In this document: in pieces, positions 18,334 to 26,272 of the stretch
Layout: each line of letters starts with the position of its first letter
How positions within the stretch are numbered: the first letter of the stretch is position 1
Position numbers and translations under genes: made by a program
The notes under the pieces: model-generated
Told to the model about the DNA's origin: nothing
Seen by the model: the letters and a program-made list of their open reading frames with translations, nothing else
The model's database searches: none
Assembly (NCBI GenBank): GCA_018671895.1
Contig: JABHGV010000070.1
Coordinates: 121,627 to 185,626, forward strand
Source: Rhodospirillaceae bacterium
GTDB taxonomy: Bacteria > Pseudomonadota > Alphaproteobacteria > Rhodospirillales > JABHCV01
DNA length: 64,000 bases
Reading direction: 5' to 3'

Positions 18334-19683
18334 ATGACACCGGCTAGCCCTTTTTCAGACACCATCTTTGCCCTGGCCAGCGGCCGTGGCCGGGCCGGGA
18401 TTGCGGTTGTCCGGGTGTCCGGGCCAGATGCCGGCGATGCATTGTCCCGGCTGATGGGCACTGATACACCCCCTGCCCCACGGCTGGCGACACGTGCCAA
18501 ATTCAGCGATCCGGATACAGGCGATGTTCTCGATGATGGCCTCGGCTTGTGGTTTCCGGCCCCGGCCAGCTTTACCGGTGAGGATGTCGCCGAGCTGCAT
18601 GTTCATGGCGGCCCGGCTGTTATTGCGGCCCTGTTATCAACTCTTGGCAGGATCAAGGGTTTGCGACCGGCGGATGCCGGAGAATTCAGCCGTCGGGCGT
18701 TCGAACTGGGCAAGCTGGACTTAACATCAGCCGAAGGCCTGGCCGACTTGATTGAGGCCGAGACCGAGGCCCAGCGTCGACAGGCCCAGCGACAGGCCGG
18801 TGGCGAATTGGCAAGATTGTATGAAGACTGGCGCTCCCGACTGGTCCGGCTGTTGGCGTACATGGAAGCCGATATGGATTTTACGGACGAGGATTTGCCC
18901 GACAGTTTGATGGCCGAAGCACTGACCGCAGCCACCGTGCTGGATGCCGATATTGAGACTCATCTGAACGACAACCACCGGGCCGAACGACTGCGCGACG
19001 GTTTGAGTCTGGCGATCATCGGGCCGCCCAACGCCGGTAAATCGAGCCTGCTCAATCTGCTGGCCCGGCGCGATGCGGCCATTGTCTCGGATATTGCCGG
19101 GACGACGCGCGATGTGATCGAGGTTCATCTGGACCTCGGCGGCTATCCCCTGATCATTGCCGATACCGCCGGTTTGCGTGATGTCGAGGGCAACGAAGTC
19201 GAGGGCGAAGGCGTTCGCCGTTCACGCCAAAGGGCCGCCCACGCGGACCTGAAATTGGCGGTGCTGGATGCCAGTGCAGCTGTACCAGACCCTGAAACCG
19301 TGGCCCTGATCAACGACAGTCCGGCCGACACGCTGGTCGTTTACAACAAGGGTGATCTGGGCGATGCGCCTGACGCCGGTCCAGATGGGCTGACCGTTTC
19401 TGTGAAGACCGGTGACGGCATCGAGACCTTGATGGCCGATTTTGAGCGGGCGGTATCTGAAAGACTGGAATCGACGGGCGGCCCGGCCCCGACGAGGGAG
19501 CGCCATCGCCGGGCACTGGAGGATTGCCGGGCTGCATTGGCCCGTGCCCAGTCATCTGATGGTATCGAACTGGCGGCAGAAGACCTGCGGCTGGCGGCCC
19601 GGGCATTGGGATCGATTACGGGCCGAATCGATGTTGAAGACCTGCTCGATGTTATCTTCGGCGAATTCTGCATCGGCAAATAA
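18334..19683 (+). CDS. mnmE: tRNA modification GTPase MnmE
   Basis: A 449-residue protein with an N-terminal tetrahydrofolate-binding domain (about 1-120), a helical domain, and an inserted G domain. The G domain has GPPNAGKSSLLN (from 230), DIAGTTRD and DTAGLRD. The C-terminal FCIGK holds the conserved cysteine. With MnmG it forms the complex that adds carboxymethylaminomethyl groups to U34 of certain tRNAs. mnmG follows after 297 nt. Confidence 0.97.
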   Translation: MTPASPFSDTIFALASGRGRAGIAVVRVSGPDAGDALSRLMGTDTPPAPRLATRAKFSDPDTGDVLDDGLGLWFPAPASFTGEDVAELHVHGGPAVIAALLSTLGRIKGLRPADAGEFSRRAFELGKLDLTSAEGLADLIEAETEAQRRQAQRQAGGELARLYEDWRSRLVRLLAYMEADMDFTDEDLPDSLMAEALTAATVLDADIETHLNDNHRAERLRDGLSLAIIGPPNAGKSSLLNLLARRDAAIVSDIAGTTRDVIEVHLDLGGYPLIIADTAGLRDVEGNEVEGEGVRRSRQRAAHADLKLAVLDASAAVPDPETVALINDSPADTLVVYNKGDLGDAPDAGPDGLTVSVKTGDGIETLMADFERAVSERLESTGGPAPTRERHRRALEDCRAALARAQSSDGIELAAEDLRLAARALGSITGRIDVEDLLDVIFGEFCIGK

Positions 19684-19749
19684 CGGGCAAGACTCTGGTT
19701 TCGCAGCCGAATCGATGGCTTGGATCGGTGCGTAGCCGAATCGATCTTT
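19684..19749 (+). repeat. Duplicated AGCCGAATCGAT motif after mnmE
   Basis: AGCCGAATCGAT occurs at 19705-19716 and again at 19734-19745. The longer string TGCGTAGCCGAATCG (19729-19743) recurs exactly inside mnmG at 21196-21210, and the flanking TGGTT and TGGATCGG also recur there. No function is known; it may be a small duplicated or mobile patch. Confidence 0.45.
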
Positions 19750-19880
19750 ATGTGGTGCGCGGCGCGGCAACGGTTCTGGAAGCCCAACTTTAATTGGCAA
19801 CAGGTGTCAGGCTTTCTTGAATTTAATTCCTGCCAAAATTAAAACATGGCTTCCAGAGGCCTCGCCACCCAGTGCGCCAT
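19750..19880. repeat. Full copy of a dispersed inverted-repeat element
   Basis: The core runs from TTCTGGAAG (19774) to CTTCCAGAG (19858). Inner segments TTTAATTGGCA and TGCCAAAATTAAA are also complementary, so the unit can fold into one long imperfect hairpin. GC-rich flanks extend it to about 130 bp. It shares sequence and layout with 34454-34588. There is no transposase, so it resembles a MITE or a REP-like bounded repeat. Confidence 0.65.
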
Positions 19881-19900
19881 CAAGAGGGGCACAACGCGTG

Positions 19901-19916
19901 TGTTTCACGTGAAACA
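19901..19916. promoter_or_regulatory. parS: parS site 1 (TGTTTCACGTGAAACA)
   Basis: A perfect 16-bp palindrome identical to the consensus ParB-binding centromere. It lies 65 bp upstream of the mnmG start, about 9.2 kb from the candidate origin. ParB loads here and spreads to drive ParA-dependent chromosome segregation. Confidence 0.95.
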
Positions 19917-19980
19917 TCGGGCCTGGGGCTGTGTGGAATGTTTTGACTCAAGTCTTCGGCACCCCTACATTCCGGCCATT

Positions 19981-21906
19981 ATGACGGATAACGAGACCAC
20001 ATTTGATGTGATTGTCATCGGCGGCGGCCATGCGGGCTGCGAGGCCGCAGCCGCGGCCGCGCGCATCGGTGCGGCGACCCTGTTGCTGACCCATCGCCTC
20101 GACGGTATCGGTGAAATGTCGTGCAATCCGGCTATTGGTGGGCTGGCAAAGGGGCAGCTGGTGCGCGAGATCGATGCGCTGGATGGCCTGATGGGCCGCG
20201 CCATCGACCGGGGCGGCATCCAGTTTCGTATGCTTAATCGCCGCAAAGGCCCTGCCGTTCATGGGCCGCGCGCCCAGGCTGACCGCAAGCTTTACAAGCA
20301 GGCGATGCAGGAGCTTTTGGCAGAACAACAGTCTCTGACAATAAGAGCGGCGGCGGCAGAAGATCTGATTGTCGACCCGTCCGGGCGGATTGCAGGCGTC
20401 GTCACCGGTAACGGCGAGACCTTGCGGGCCGGGGCCGTGGTCATTACCACCGGCACTTTTCTGCGCGGCGTCATTCATCTGGGTAAAAAACAGACCCCTG
20501 CCGGGCGCATGGGCGAGGCCCCGGCAATCGGGTTGGCCGAAACCATCGAGCGGTTGGGCTTTCGGCTGGGGCGCCTGAAAACCGGGACACCGCCGCGCAT
20601 CGATGGGCGGACTATCGATTATACCGGCCTCGACGAGCAGCCCGGCGACACCCCGCCGGTGCCCTTTTCATTCCTGACGGACCGCATCACGACGCCGCAG
20701 ATCTCGTGTCATATCACCGGTACCAGCGAGGCCGGACATGCGTTGATCCGCGAAAACCTGCACCGGGCACCGATGTATTCCGGCCAGATTGATGGTGTCG
20801 GCCCGCGATACTGCCCGTCCATCGAGGACAAAGTGGTGCGCTTTGCCGGTCGCGACCGCCATCAAATTTTCCTGGAGCCCGAAGGACTGGACGATCGTAC
20901 GGTCTACCCCAACGGCATTTCGACGTCGCTTCCCGAAGACGTGCAGCTGGGTTTGCTGAAAACTATCCCGGGCCTTGAGAACGCGACCATGTTGCAACCG
21001 GGCTATGCCATCGAATACGACTTCGTCGACCCCCGCGAATTGGGACCGGACCTGCAAACGGCGCGCCTGCCGGGGCTGTTCCTGGCCGGACAGATCAATG
21101 GCACCACCGGCTATGAAGAAGCCGCCGCACAAGGGCTGCTGGCCGGTATAAATGCGGCACGCACAGTCGGCAGCATGGCCGGTAGCGTGGCTGGTTGCGT
21201 AGCCGAATCGTTTACGCTGGATCGGGCCGAGGCCTATCTTGGCGTGCTTATTGACGATCTGGTGACGCTGGGGACGGAAGAGCCCTACCGGATGTTTACG
21301 TCCAGGGCCGAATACCGACTAGCGCTCAGGGCCGACAATGCCGATCAGCGATTGACGGCGCGCGGCATTGATATTGGCGTCGTTTCTGGCACCCGTGCGA
21401 AAGCGTTTCAGGAAAAAGCCCAACAGCTTGAAGAGATTCGTTCTCTGCTCGACGGCCTGACGGCGACACCGAACGCGTTGGGCAAACACGGCATTGGCGT
21501 TAATTTTGATGGCGTCAGACGTAGCGCCCGGGAACTTCTCGGTTATGCCGGTGTCGAGCTCGAACAGCTTGCCTCACTGTGGCCGGAACTGGACGGGCTT
21601 GATCCCACCCTCGCCGCCCAGGTTGCGACGGATGCCCGCTACGCCAGCTATCTGGAACGCCAGAATGCAGACGTTAAGGCCTTTCGTCGCGACGAGGCAT
21701 TGGTCCTGCCGGCCGATCTTGACTTTGCCGACGTGCCGGGCCTGTCCAACGAGGTGCGCCTGAAGCTCGCGGCCGCCCGCCCGGCGACACTGGGTGCGGC
21801 GGGGCGTATTTCGGGGGTCACCCCGGCGGCGTTGACGGCCCTACTGTCCTTCGTCCGCCGTCGTGATTCAAGGCGTGATTCCGGGCTCGAATCGGTACCG
21901 GCATGA
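19981..21906 (+). CDS. mnmG: tRNA modification enzyme MnmG (GidA)
   Basis: A 641-residue protein from ATG 19981 ([19 protein letters not shown]). It is the FAD-containing partner of MnmE that modifies the wobble uridine. The dinucleotide fold [10 protein letters not shown], the redox-cysteine context [33 protein letters not shown] and [23 protein letters not shown] are all present. An upstream in-frame ATG at 19846 is rejected because the extension is translated parS and repeat DNA. Residues 397-408 form an unusual [12 protein letters not shown] insertion where relatives have a short loop. Confidence 0.97.
   Translation: MTDNETTFDVIVIGGGHAGCEAAAAAARIGAATLLLTHRLDGIGEMSCNPAIGGLAKGQLVREIDALDGLMGRAIDRGGIQFRMLNRRKGPAVHGPRAQADRKLYKQAMQELLAEQQSLTIRAAAAEDLIVDPSGRIAGVVTGNGETLRAGAVVITTGTFLRGVIHLGKKQTPAGRMGEAPAIGLAETIERLGFRLGRLKTGTPPRIDGRTIDYTGLDEQPGDTPPVPFSFLTDRITTPQISCHITGTSEAGHALIRENLHRAPMYSGQIDGVGPRYCPSIEDKVVRFAGRDRHQIFLEPEGLDDRTVYPNGISTSLPEDVQLGLLKTIPGLENATMLQPGYAIEYDFVDPRELGPDLQTARLPGLFLAGQINGTTGYEEAAAQGLLAGINAARTVGSMAGSVAGCVAESFTLDRAEAYLGVLIDDLVTLGTEEPYRMFTSRAEYRLALRADNADQRLTARGIDIGVVSGTRAKAFQEKAQQLEEIRSLLDGLTATPNALGKHGIGVNFDGVRRSARELLGYAGVELEQLASLWPELDGLDPTLAAQVATDARYASYLERQNADVKAFRRDEALVLPADLDFADVPGLSNEVRLKLAAARPATLGAAGRISGVTPAALTALLSFVRRRDSRRDSGLESVPA
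21169..21204 (+). repeat. Three 12-bp tandem repeats within mnmG
   Basis: GGCAGCATGGCC, GGTAGCGTGGCT and GGTTGCGTAGCC stand head to tail in frame and encode GSMA, GSVA and GCVA (residues 397-408). They lengthen the loop before the conserved [17 protein letters not shown] motif. It looks like local slippage expansion that has since diverged. Confidence 0.6.
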
Positions 21907-22568
21907 ATGTTTCACGTGAAACAATGGCCCCGCCCCCGCTGATCGCGGCAGACTTCAAACAGCTGACCGGCGTTACCGACGAGACGCTGGCCAGACTTCA
22001 GGCCTACGCCGATGTGCTCGAGAAATGGCAGAAAAAGATTAACCTCGTCGGGTCGAAAACGCTGCCCGACCTGTGGCGACGGCACATGCTGGACTCGGCC
22101 CAGTTGTTTGCGCACCTGCCAGAAGGCCCGGACGAAATGGTGATTGTCGATATGGGCAGCGGTGCCGGATTTCCCGGACTGGTGCTGGCGGCGATGTCCG
22201 GTGTAGATGTCAGCATCCACCTGATTGAATCAGACGCCCGCAAATGCGCTTTTCTGGCCGAGGCGGCGCGGGTCATGGATGTGACGCCCAAAACCCACAT
22301 CCATGCCGACAGGATTGAGGCCGTCGAAGGTCTCGTCGCCGACGTGGTGACGGCCCGCGCCCTGACCGCATTGGGCGATTTGCTGGGTTATGCCCAGCCT
22401 TTCCTCAAACCATCCACAACTTGTTTGTTTCCGAAGGGCAAAACGGCGGATGACGAATTGACGCTCGCGGCCAATAACTGGAAAATGTCGACCACTGAAA
22501 TCCCAAGCCTGTCGGACCCGTCCGGCACCATATTGAAATTGGAGGCCGTGTCCGCCCGTGATGACTGA
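21903..22568 (+). CDS. rsmG: 16S rRNA (guanine527-N7)-methyltransferase RsmG
   Basis: A 221-residue Rossmann-fold methyltransferase that puts N7-methyl on G527 of 16S rRNA. The SAM site is [17 protein letters not shown] near residue 80, with [17 protein letters not shown] after it. The start at 21903 overlaps the mnmG stop by 4 nt. Its second to seventh codons (NVSRET) are the second parS site, a coincidence seen in many bacteria. An ATG at 21924 is the alternative start. It is followed by parA, which overlaps its 3' end. Confidence 0.94.
   Translation: MNVSRETMAPPPLIAADFKQLTGVTDETLARLQAYADVLEKWQKKINLVGSKTLPDLWRRHMLDSAQLFAHLPEGPDEMVIVDMGSGAGFPGLVLAAMSGVDVSIHLIESDARKCAFLAEAARVMDVTPKTHIHADRIEAVEGLVADVVTARALTALGDLLGYAQPFLKPSTTCLFPKGKTADDELTLAANNWKMSTTEIPSLSDPSGTILKLEAVSARDD
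21908..21923. promoter_or_regulatory. parS: parS site 2, inside the 5' end of rsmG
   Basis: A second perfect TGTTTCACGTGAAACA, 2.0 kb from the first. It is translated as the N-terminus of RsmG. Two parS sites flanking mnmG and close to parAB fit the alphaproteobacterial chromosome partition locus. Confidence 0.95.
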
Positions 22569-23394
22569 AGCTCCCCTCGCATGGCAAGGAGATGGCGCCC
22601 GCATTCTCGCCGTCGCCAACCAGAAAGGCGGCGTTGGCAAAACAACGACGGCGATCAATCTGGCAACCGCACTGGCAGCAATCAAGAAGCGCGTTCTGGT
22701 CATCGATCTGGACCCGCAAGGCAATGCCAGCACCGGTCTTGGCATTGAACAAAACGCGCGGCACATCAACACTTACCACGTTGTTATGGGACAGGCTTCG
22801 TTGGCCGAGGCCGTTCAGGCGACGACCATACCGGGCCTTGATATCGCGCCCTCAGGCGTCGACCTGGCCGGTGCCGAGATTGAATTGATTGACGTGGAAA
22901 ATCGCGAGTACTGCCTGCGCGGCGCCCTGGACAAGGTGAGCGGCGAGGCGGGTGAATACGATTATGTGTTGATTGACTGTCCGCCAGCCCTCGGATTGTT
23001 GACCATTAATGCGCTGACCGCGGCACAAGCGGTGCTGGTTCCCCTGCAATGTGAATTTTTCGCCCTGGAAGGCATCAGCCATCTGATCAAGACCATCGAG
23101 CGCATCCGCGCCGCCTTTAATCCGTCATTGGAATTACAAGGCATCGTGCTGACCATGTTCGACAAACGCAATAACCTGTCCGAACAGGTCGCCAGCGATG
23201 TGCGTGAACACTTCGGCGACAAGGTGTACAAAACGGTTATTCCCCGTAACGTTCGGGTATCGGAAGCGCCTTCTTATGGTCGGCCGGTGCTGGTCTATGA
23301 TATGGCGTGTGCTGGCTCTCAGGCTTATCTGCATTTGGCCGGAGAAGTCATTCGTCGTGAACGCGACGCAGAAGTATTGAGCACAGGAACTTAA
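22561..23394 (+). CDS. parA: Chromosome partition ATPase ParA (Soj)
   Basis: About 277 residues. The deviant Walker A motif NQKGGVGKTTTAINLATALA follows a short N-terminus, with DLDPQGNASTGLG and DCPPALGLLTINAL downstream. ParA binds DNA nonspecifically when ATP-bound and is released by ParB, which pulls the origins apart. Either GTG 22558 or ATG 22561 could start it; both overlap the end of rsmG. It is 11 nt upstream of parB in one operon. Confidence 0.97.
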   Translation: MTEAPLAWQGDGARILAVANQKGGVGKTTTAINLATALAAIKKRVLVIDLDPQGNASTGLGIEQNARHINTYHVVMGQASLAEAVQATTIPGLDIAPSGVDLAGAEIELIDVENREYCLRGALDKVSGEAGEYDYVLIDCPPALGLLTINALTAAQAVLVPLQCEFFALEGISHLIKTIERIRAAFNPSLELQGIVLTMFDKRNNLSEQVASDVREHFGDKVYKTVIPRNVRVSEAPSYGRPVLVYDMACAGSQAYLHLAGEVIRRERDAEVLSTGT

Positions 23395-23405
23395 GGAACC
23401 TAGAC

Positions 23406-24323
23406 ATGGGTGCACCGGCAGACAGGAAACAAACAAACGTGAAAGACGACAAGAAGCGCAAACTTGGTCGCGGCCTTTCGGCATTGCTTGGCGAGGAAGT
23501 GGTTGCCGAAACCGTCTCTGTTTCCGGAACTGTTGCTACATCAGGCAAGGCGGTTCGTACACTGCCCATCGGCCAGTTGCAGCCGGGAAAATTTCAGCCC
23601 CGTCATATTATGGACGACGCGCTGATCGACGACCTGTCCCGGTCGATTTCCGAGAAAGGCATTTTACAGCCGCTGCTGGTCAGACCGCTGGACGGACCGG
23701 ACTCCTACGAGATTATTGCCGGTGAGCGCCGTTGGCGAGCCGCCCAAAAGGCCCGTCAACATGAAGTGCCGGTCATTATCAAACAGTTGGATGATCGCGA
23801 GACACTTGAAATAGCGCTGATCGAAAACCTGCAACGCCAGGACCTGTCGGCGATGGAAGAGGCAGAAGGCTACCAGCGCCTGATGGATGAATTTTCCCAT
23901 ACGCAGGAAGAGCTGGCCAAGGCGATGGGCAAAAGCCGTAGCCATGTCGCCAACATGATGCGCCTGCTGGGGCTTCCCGATGCGGTCCGCAAAATGATCG
24001 ATGAAGGTCAGCTGAGCGCCGGACATGGGCGTGCCCTGCTGACCTCGGACAATCCGCTGAAACTAGCAAAAACAGTTATTAAACAAGGACTTAATGTTCG
24101 CCAGACAGAAAAGCTAACGCAGCAGAAAGGGCCATCCGCAAAATCAGTTGCAGCCGCCAAGGACCCCGATACGGTGGCTCTGGAAAATGATCTGGCTGCT
24201 ATGTTGGGCCTGAAAGTGGATATCCGCTTTAAGAATGGACGCGGTGCCCTGACCATTCACTATAACGACCTGGGTCAGCTGGATGACGTGCTGGCCCGCC
24301 TATCCAGTCAGCCGAAGGGCTGA
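23406..24323 (+). CDS. parB: Chromosome partition protein ParB (Spo0J)
   Basis: A 305-residue CTP-dependent clamp that loads at parS. The N-terminal KKRKLGRGLSALLGE motif contacts ParA. The CTP-binding ParB/Srx region contains GERRWRAAQKARQHEVP and IENLQRQDLSAMEEAEGYQRL, followed by a helix-turn-helix (TQEELAKAMGKSRSHVANMMRLL) and a C-terminal dimerisation domain. Two perfect parS sites lie upstream. The stop codon lies inside a GTCAGCC-GAAG-GGCTGAC hairpin. Confidence 0.97.
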   Translation: MGAPADRKQTNVKDDKKRKLGRGLSALLGEEVVAETVSVSGTVATSGKAVRTLPIGQLQPGKFQPRHIMDDALIDDLSRSISEKGILQPLLVRPLDGPDSYEIIAGERRWRAAQKARQHEVPVIIKQLDDRETLEIALIENLQRQDLSAMEEAEGYQRLMDEFSHTQEELAKAMGKSRSHVANMMRLLGLPDAVRKMIDEGQLSAGHGRALLTSDNPLKLAKTVIKQGLNVRQTEKLTQQKGPSAKSVAAAKDPDTVALENDLAAMLGLKVDIRFKNGRGALTIHYNDLGQLDDVLARLSSQPKG

Positions 24324-24355
24324 CCATATAACCACTGTTACGCCGCCGAATCGGC
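24307..24355. terminator. Possible terminator hairpins after parB
   Basis: A perfect 7-bp stem with GAAG loop (24307-24324) spans the parB stop. A second small dyad GCCGA-A-TCGGC lies at 24345-24355, just before the convergent 97-residue gene. Neither has a clear T-tract, so termination is uncertain. Confidence 0.35.
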
Positions 24356-24361
24356 TCGTAC

Positions 24362-24655
24362 TCAATAGTTATCCCAGCTGTCGTATTCGTCTTCTTTCTT
24401 TTTCTTGGAACTGTCGTCGTCGTCTTGAAAGACTCCGCCACCCTTGCCTTCTTTCATGGCGTACATGTCGGAATCCTGAAACTCGTCGTTTCCGTCGCCG
24501 CCCATATCCTGATAGGCGTCGGGCTTATAGAATTTGCCCTTCTTTCCCTTGCCGCGCTTCTTTTTCTTATTATTTTTAGACCTGAGAAAGAACCCGGCGA
24601 TCAGGGCAAACACGACGCCAATTGCTACAAGTATATAAAATTCAGTCGTCGTCAT
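24362..24655 (-). CDS. Small single-pass membrane protein, unknown
   Basis: A 97-residue protein I do not recognise. Residues 5-24 form one membrane helix (EFYILVAIGVVFALIAGFFL). They are followed by a strongly basic stretch (KNNKKKKRGKGKKGK), a Gly/Asp/Met-rich middle and an acidic, aromatic end (KKKKEDEYDSWDNY). It would be anchored with the charged tail in the cytoplasm by the positive-inside rule. It is convergent to parB and 30 nt downstream of holA. The composition could suit binding of nucleic acid or of another protein, but no function is assigned. Confidence 0.6.
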   Translation of the reverse strand: MTTTEFYILVAIGVVFALIAGFFLRSKNNKKKKRGKGKKGKFYKPDAYQDMGGDGNDEFQDSDMYAMKEGKGGGVFQDDDDSSKKKKEDEYDSWDNY

Positions 24656-24685
24656 CTCATCAAGCCTAACTGATAATCAGCAACA

Positions 24686-25726
24686 TTAACGCCGACCCAT
24701 TTGGGCAATGCGCATTAAGGCGCGACCGCAAACAGCATCTGATGGCATTCCTGTGGTTTTACAATCAATTTCCGCAGCACTCAACAGTTCGAGTGCCATG
24801 GCCAGACGATCAATACGCCAGCTATTCATTTGCCGGGCAAACATATCTTTATGAGTGAAAAAAACCGGCGGTCGAAGCGACGCCATCGCCTGCCCGACGT
24901 TCTTACCCGATGCGACCGATCCTGCACATTGATGCAGGCGCAACATATGGCGCGAGACGGCGCGCAGCACACCGACGGCATGAATTCCTTCACCGAATGC
25001 GCGCCTTAACGCCACATCAAGACGCGCCTGATCGCCGGATGCCGCAGCCATGGAAATATCATCCAGCGCGGTGCTGGCGCTGTCGCCGATGACGGAACGA
25101 GCATCATCAAGTTCAATTCGTATTGGTCCATTTTCGGCATCGCCGGGGCTGGCCATATAAAGGGCAAGTTTTTCAAGCTCTCCTCGGGTAACAGCACGAT
25201 CAGATCCAAGATTATCGGCCATCCAGGCCATGGCTTCGTCGGTCGCACTCAGTTTATGGGCACCCAGGGTTTCGCGGATAACCCGATGCAGGCTACGTGC
25301 ATCATCGGCATAGCACGGAATAGCTGCAGCGTTATCAGAGGCCTCGAATAATTTGCGCAGGCTTGATCTGGGGCTAAGTTCTCCGCCTTCGACAATGATA
25401 AGAGAGTCGCCAACAACGGCTGCAAGATGCGCCTTGAAAATGGCACTGGTGGCGTCAGTCGCATTGTTGACCTTGATCAGCCGCCGTCCGCCGCCAAGGG
25501 CCATTGCGCCCGCTTCATCGGACAGTCGAGCCGGGTCGGCTTTCAACTCGGCCGCCGACACCTCAACCACGCGAAAGGGATCGGACGGATCATCGACAAC
25601 GGTTTTCGATAACAGCCGAGCGCGCTCGCGGACCAGGCCACGGTCAGGTCCATACAGCAGTACACAAGCAACAGCCGGGTCAGGATTGGCAATAAAACTG
25701 TCCTGGCGGGCACCTGAAATTTTCAA
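24686..25726 (-). CDS. holA: DNA polymerase III delta subunit
   Basis: A 346-residue protein of the clamp-loader family. It opens the beta sliding clamp. The N-terminal domain carries VLLYGPDRGLVRERARLL, without an intact P-loop as expected for delta, and IIVEGGELSPRSSLRKLFE and the central EKLALYM segment fit HolA. It follows lptE by 15 nt. leuS-lptE-holA is the standard order. Confidence 0.93.
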   Translation of the reverse strand: MKISGARQDSFIANPDPAVACVLLYGPDRGLVRERARLLSKTVVDDPSDPFRVVEVSAAELKADPARLSDEAGAMALGGGRRLIKVNNATDATSAIFKAHLAAVVGDSLIIVEGGELSPRSSLRKLFEASDNAAAIPCYADDARSLHRVIRETLGAHKLSATDEAMAWMADNLGSDRAVTRGELEKLALYMASPGDAENGPIRIELDDARSVIGDSASTALDDISMAAASGDQARLDVALRRAFGEGIHAVGVLRAVSRHMLRLHQCAGSVASGKNVGQAMASLRPPVFFTHKDMFARQMNSWRIDRLAMALELLSAAEIDCKTTGMPSDAVCGRALMRIAQMGRR

Positions 25727-25741
25727 GGCGCGTAACTCCTG

Positions 25742-26272
25742 CTAGGGGTTGTTCTTCTGACGCCTGAAATAAACGGCGAGTCGGGTGCGAATATCATCCG
25801 CGGCTTCCCGGACAGCACTGGTCCGTGCATTTTGAGCGGCAACCAATGTGGTGTATTCAGAATTGGAAATGTCATATCCACTGATTGCCAGCACGGTCCC
25901 CGAAGATAGGGCCTCTTCGAGCGTATTGATAACAGGCATCAGAACATAACTGACGTCGAGGCGAAGGTTGGAGCGTGTCGCGACGGCACTCTTTTTAACA
26001 CCGAGACTGGAAACGGATTCCGATACATCTACCGTCAATACATAGGCAGGGTTTGCTGGCTCACCTTTTGGAGTCAGGCGGTCGAGAAGGCGATTGTGAA
26101 GTTGTTGGCCGACCCGGTCTTTGATCTGGTTTATCTGGATAAGGGCCAGATGATCTTCGGCAGAATCCTGACCGGCAACCCGCTTGCCGTACAGCGGAGA
26201 AAACCCACAGCTGCTGAGCGTAGCGGAAAAAACAATAATGGCGACGGCAGCGATGAGTTTAAATGACGACAT
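25742..26272 (-). CDS. lptE: LPS assembly lipoprotein LptE
   Basis: About 176 residues from ATG 26272. A signal peptide with lipobox [12 protein letters not shown] marks an outer-membrane lipoprotein. LptE plugs the LptD barrel and helps deliver lipopolysaccharide to the cell surface. The rest ([42 protein letters not shown]) matches alphaproteobacterial LptE/RlpB. Its start overlaps the leuS stop by 14 nt. The longer frame to 26512 is antisense-like noise within leuS. Confidence 0.9.
   Translation of the reverse strand: MSSFKLIAAVAIIVFSATLSSCGFSPLYGKRVAGQDSAEDHLALIQINQIKDRVGQQLHNRLLDRLTPKGEPANPAYVLTVDVSESVSSLGVKKSAVATRSNLRLDVSYVLMPVINTLEEALSSGTVLAISGYDISNSEYTTLVAAQNARTSAVREAADDIRTRLAVYFRRQKNNP

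Noticed and set aside
19846..19980. N-terminal extension of MnmG by 45 residues
   Set aside because: It would translate the repeat element and parS; the family starts at [17 protein letters not shown].
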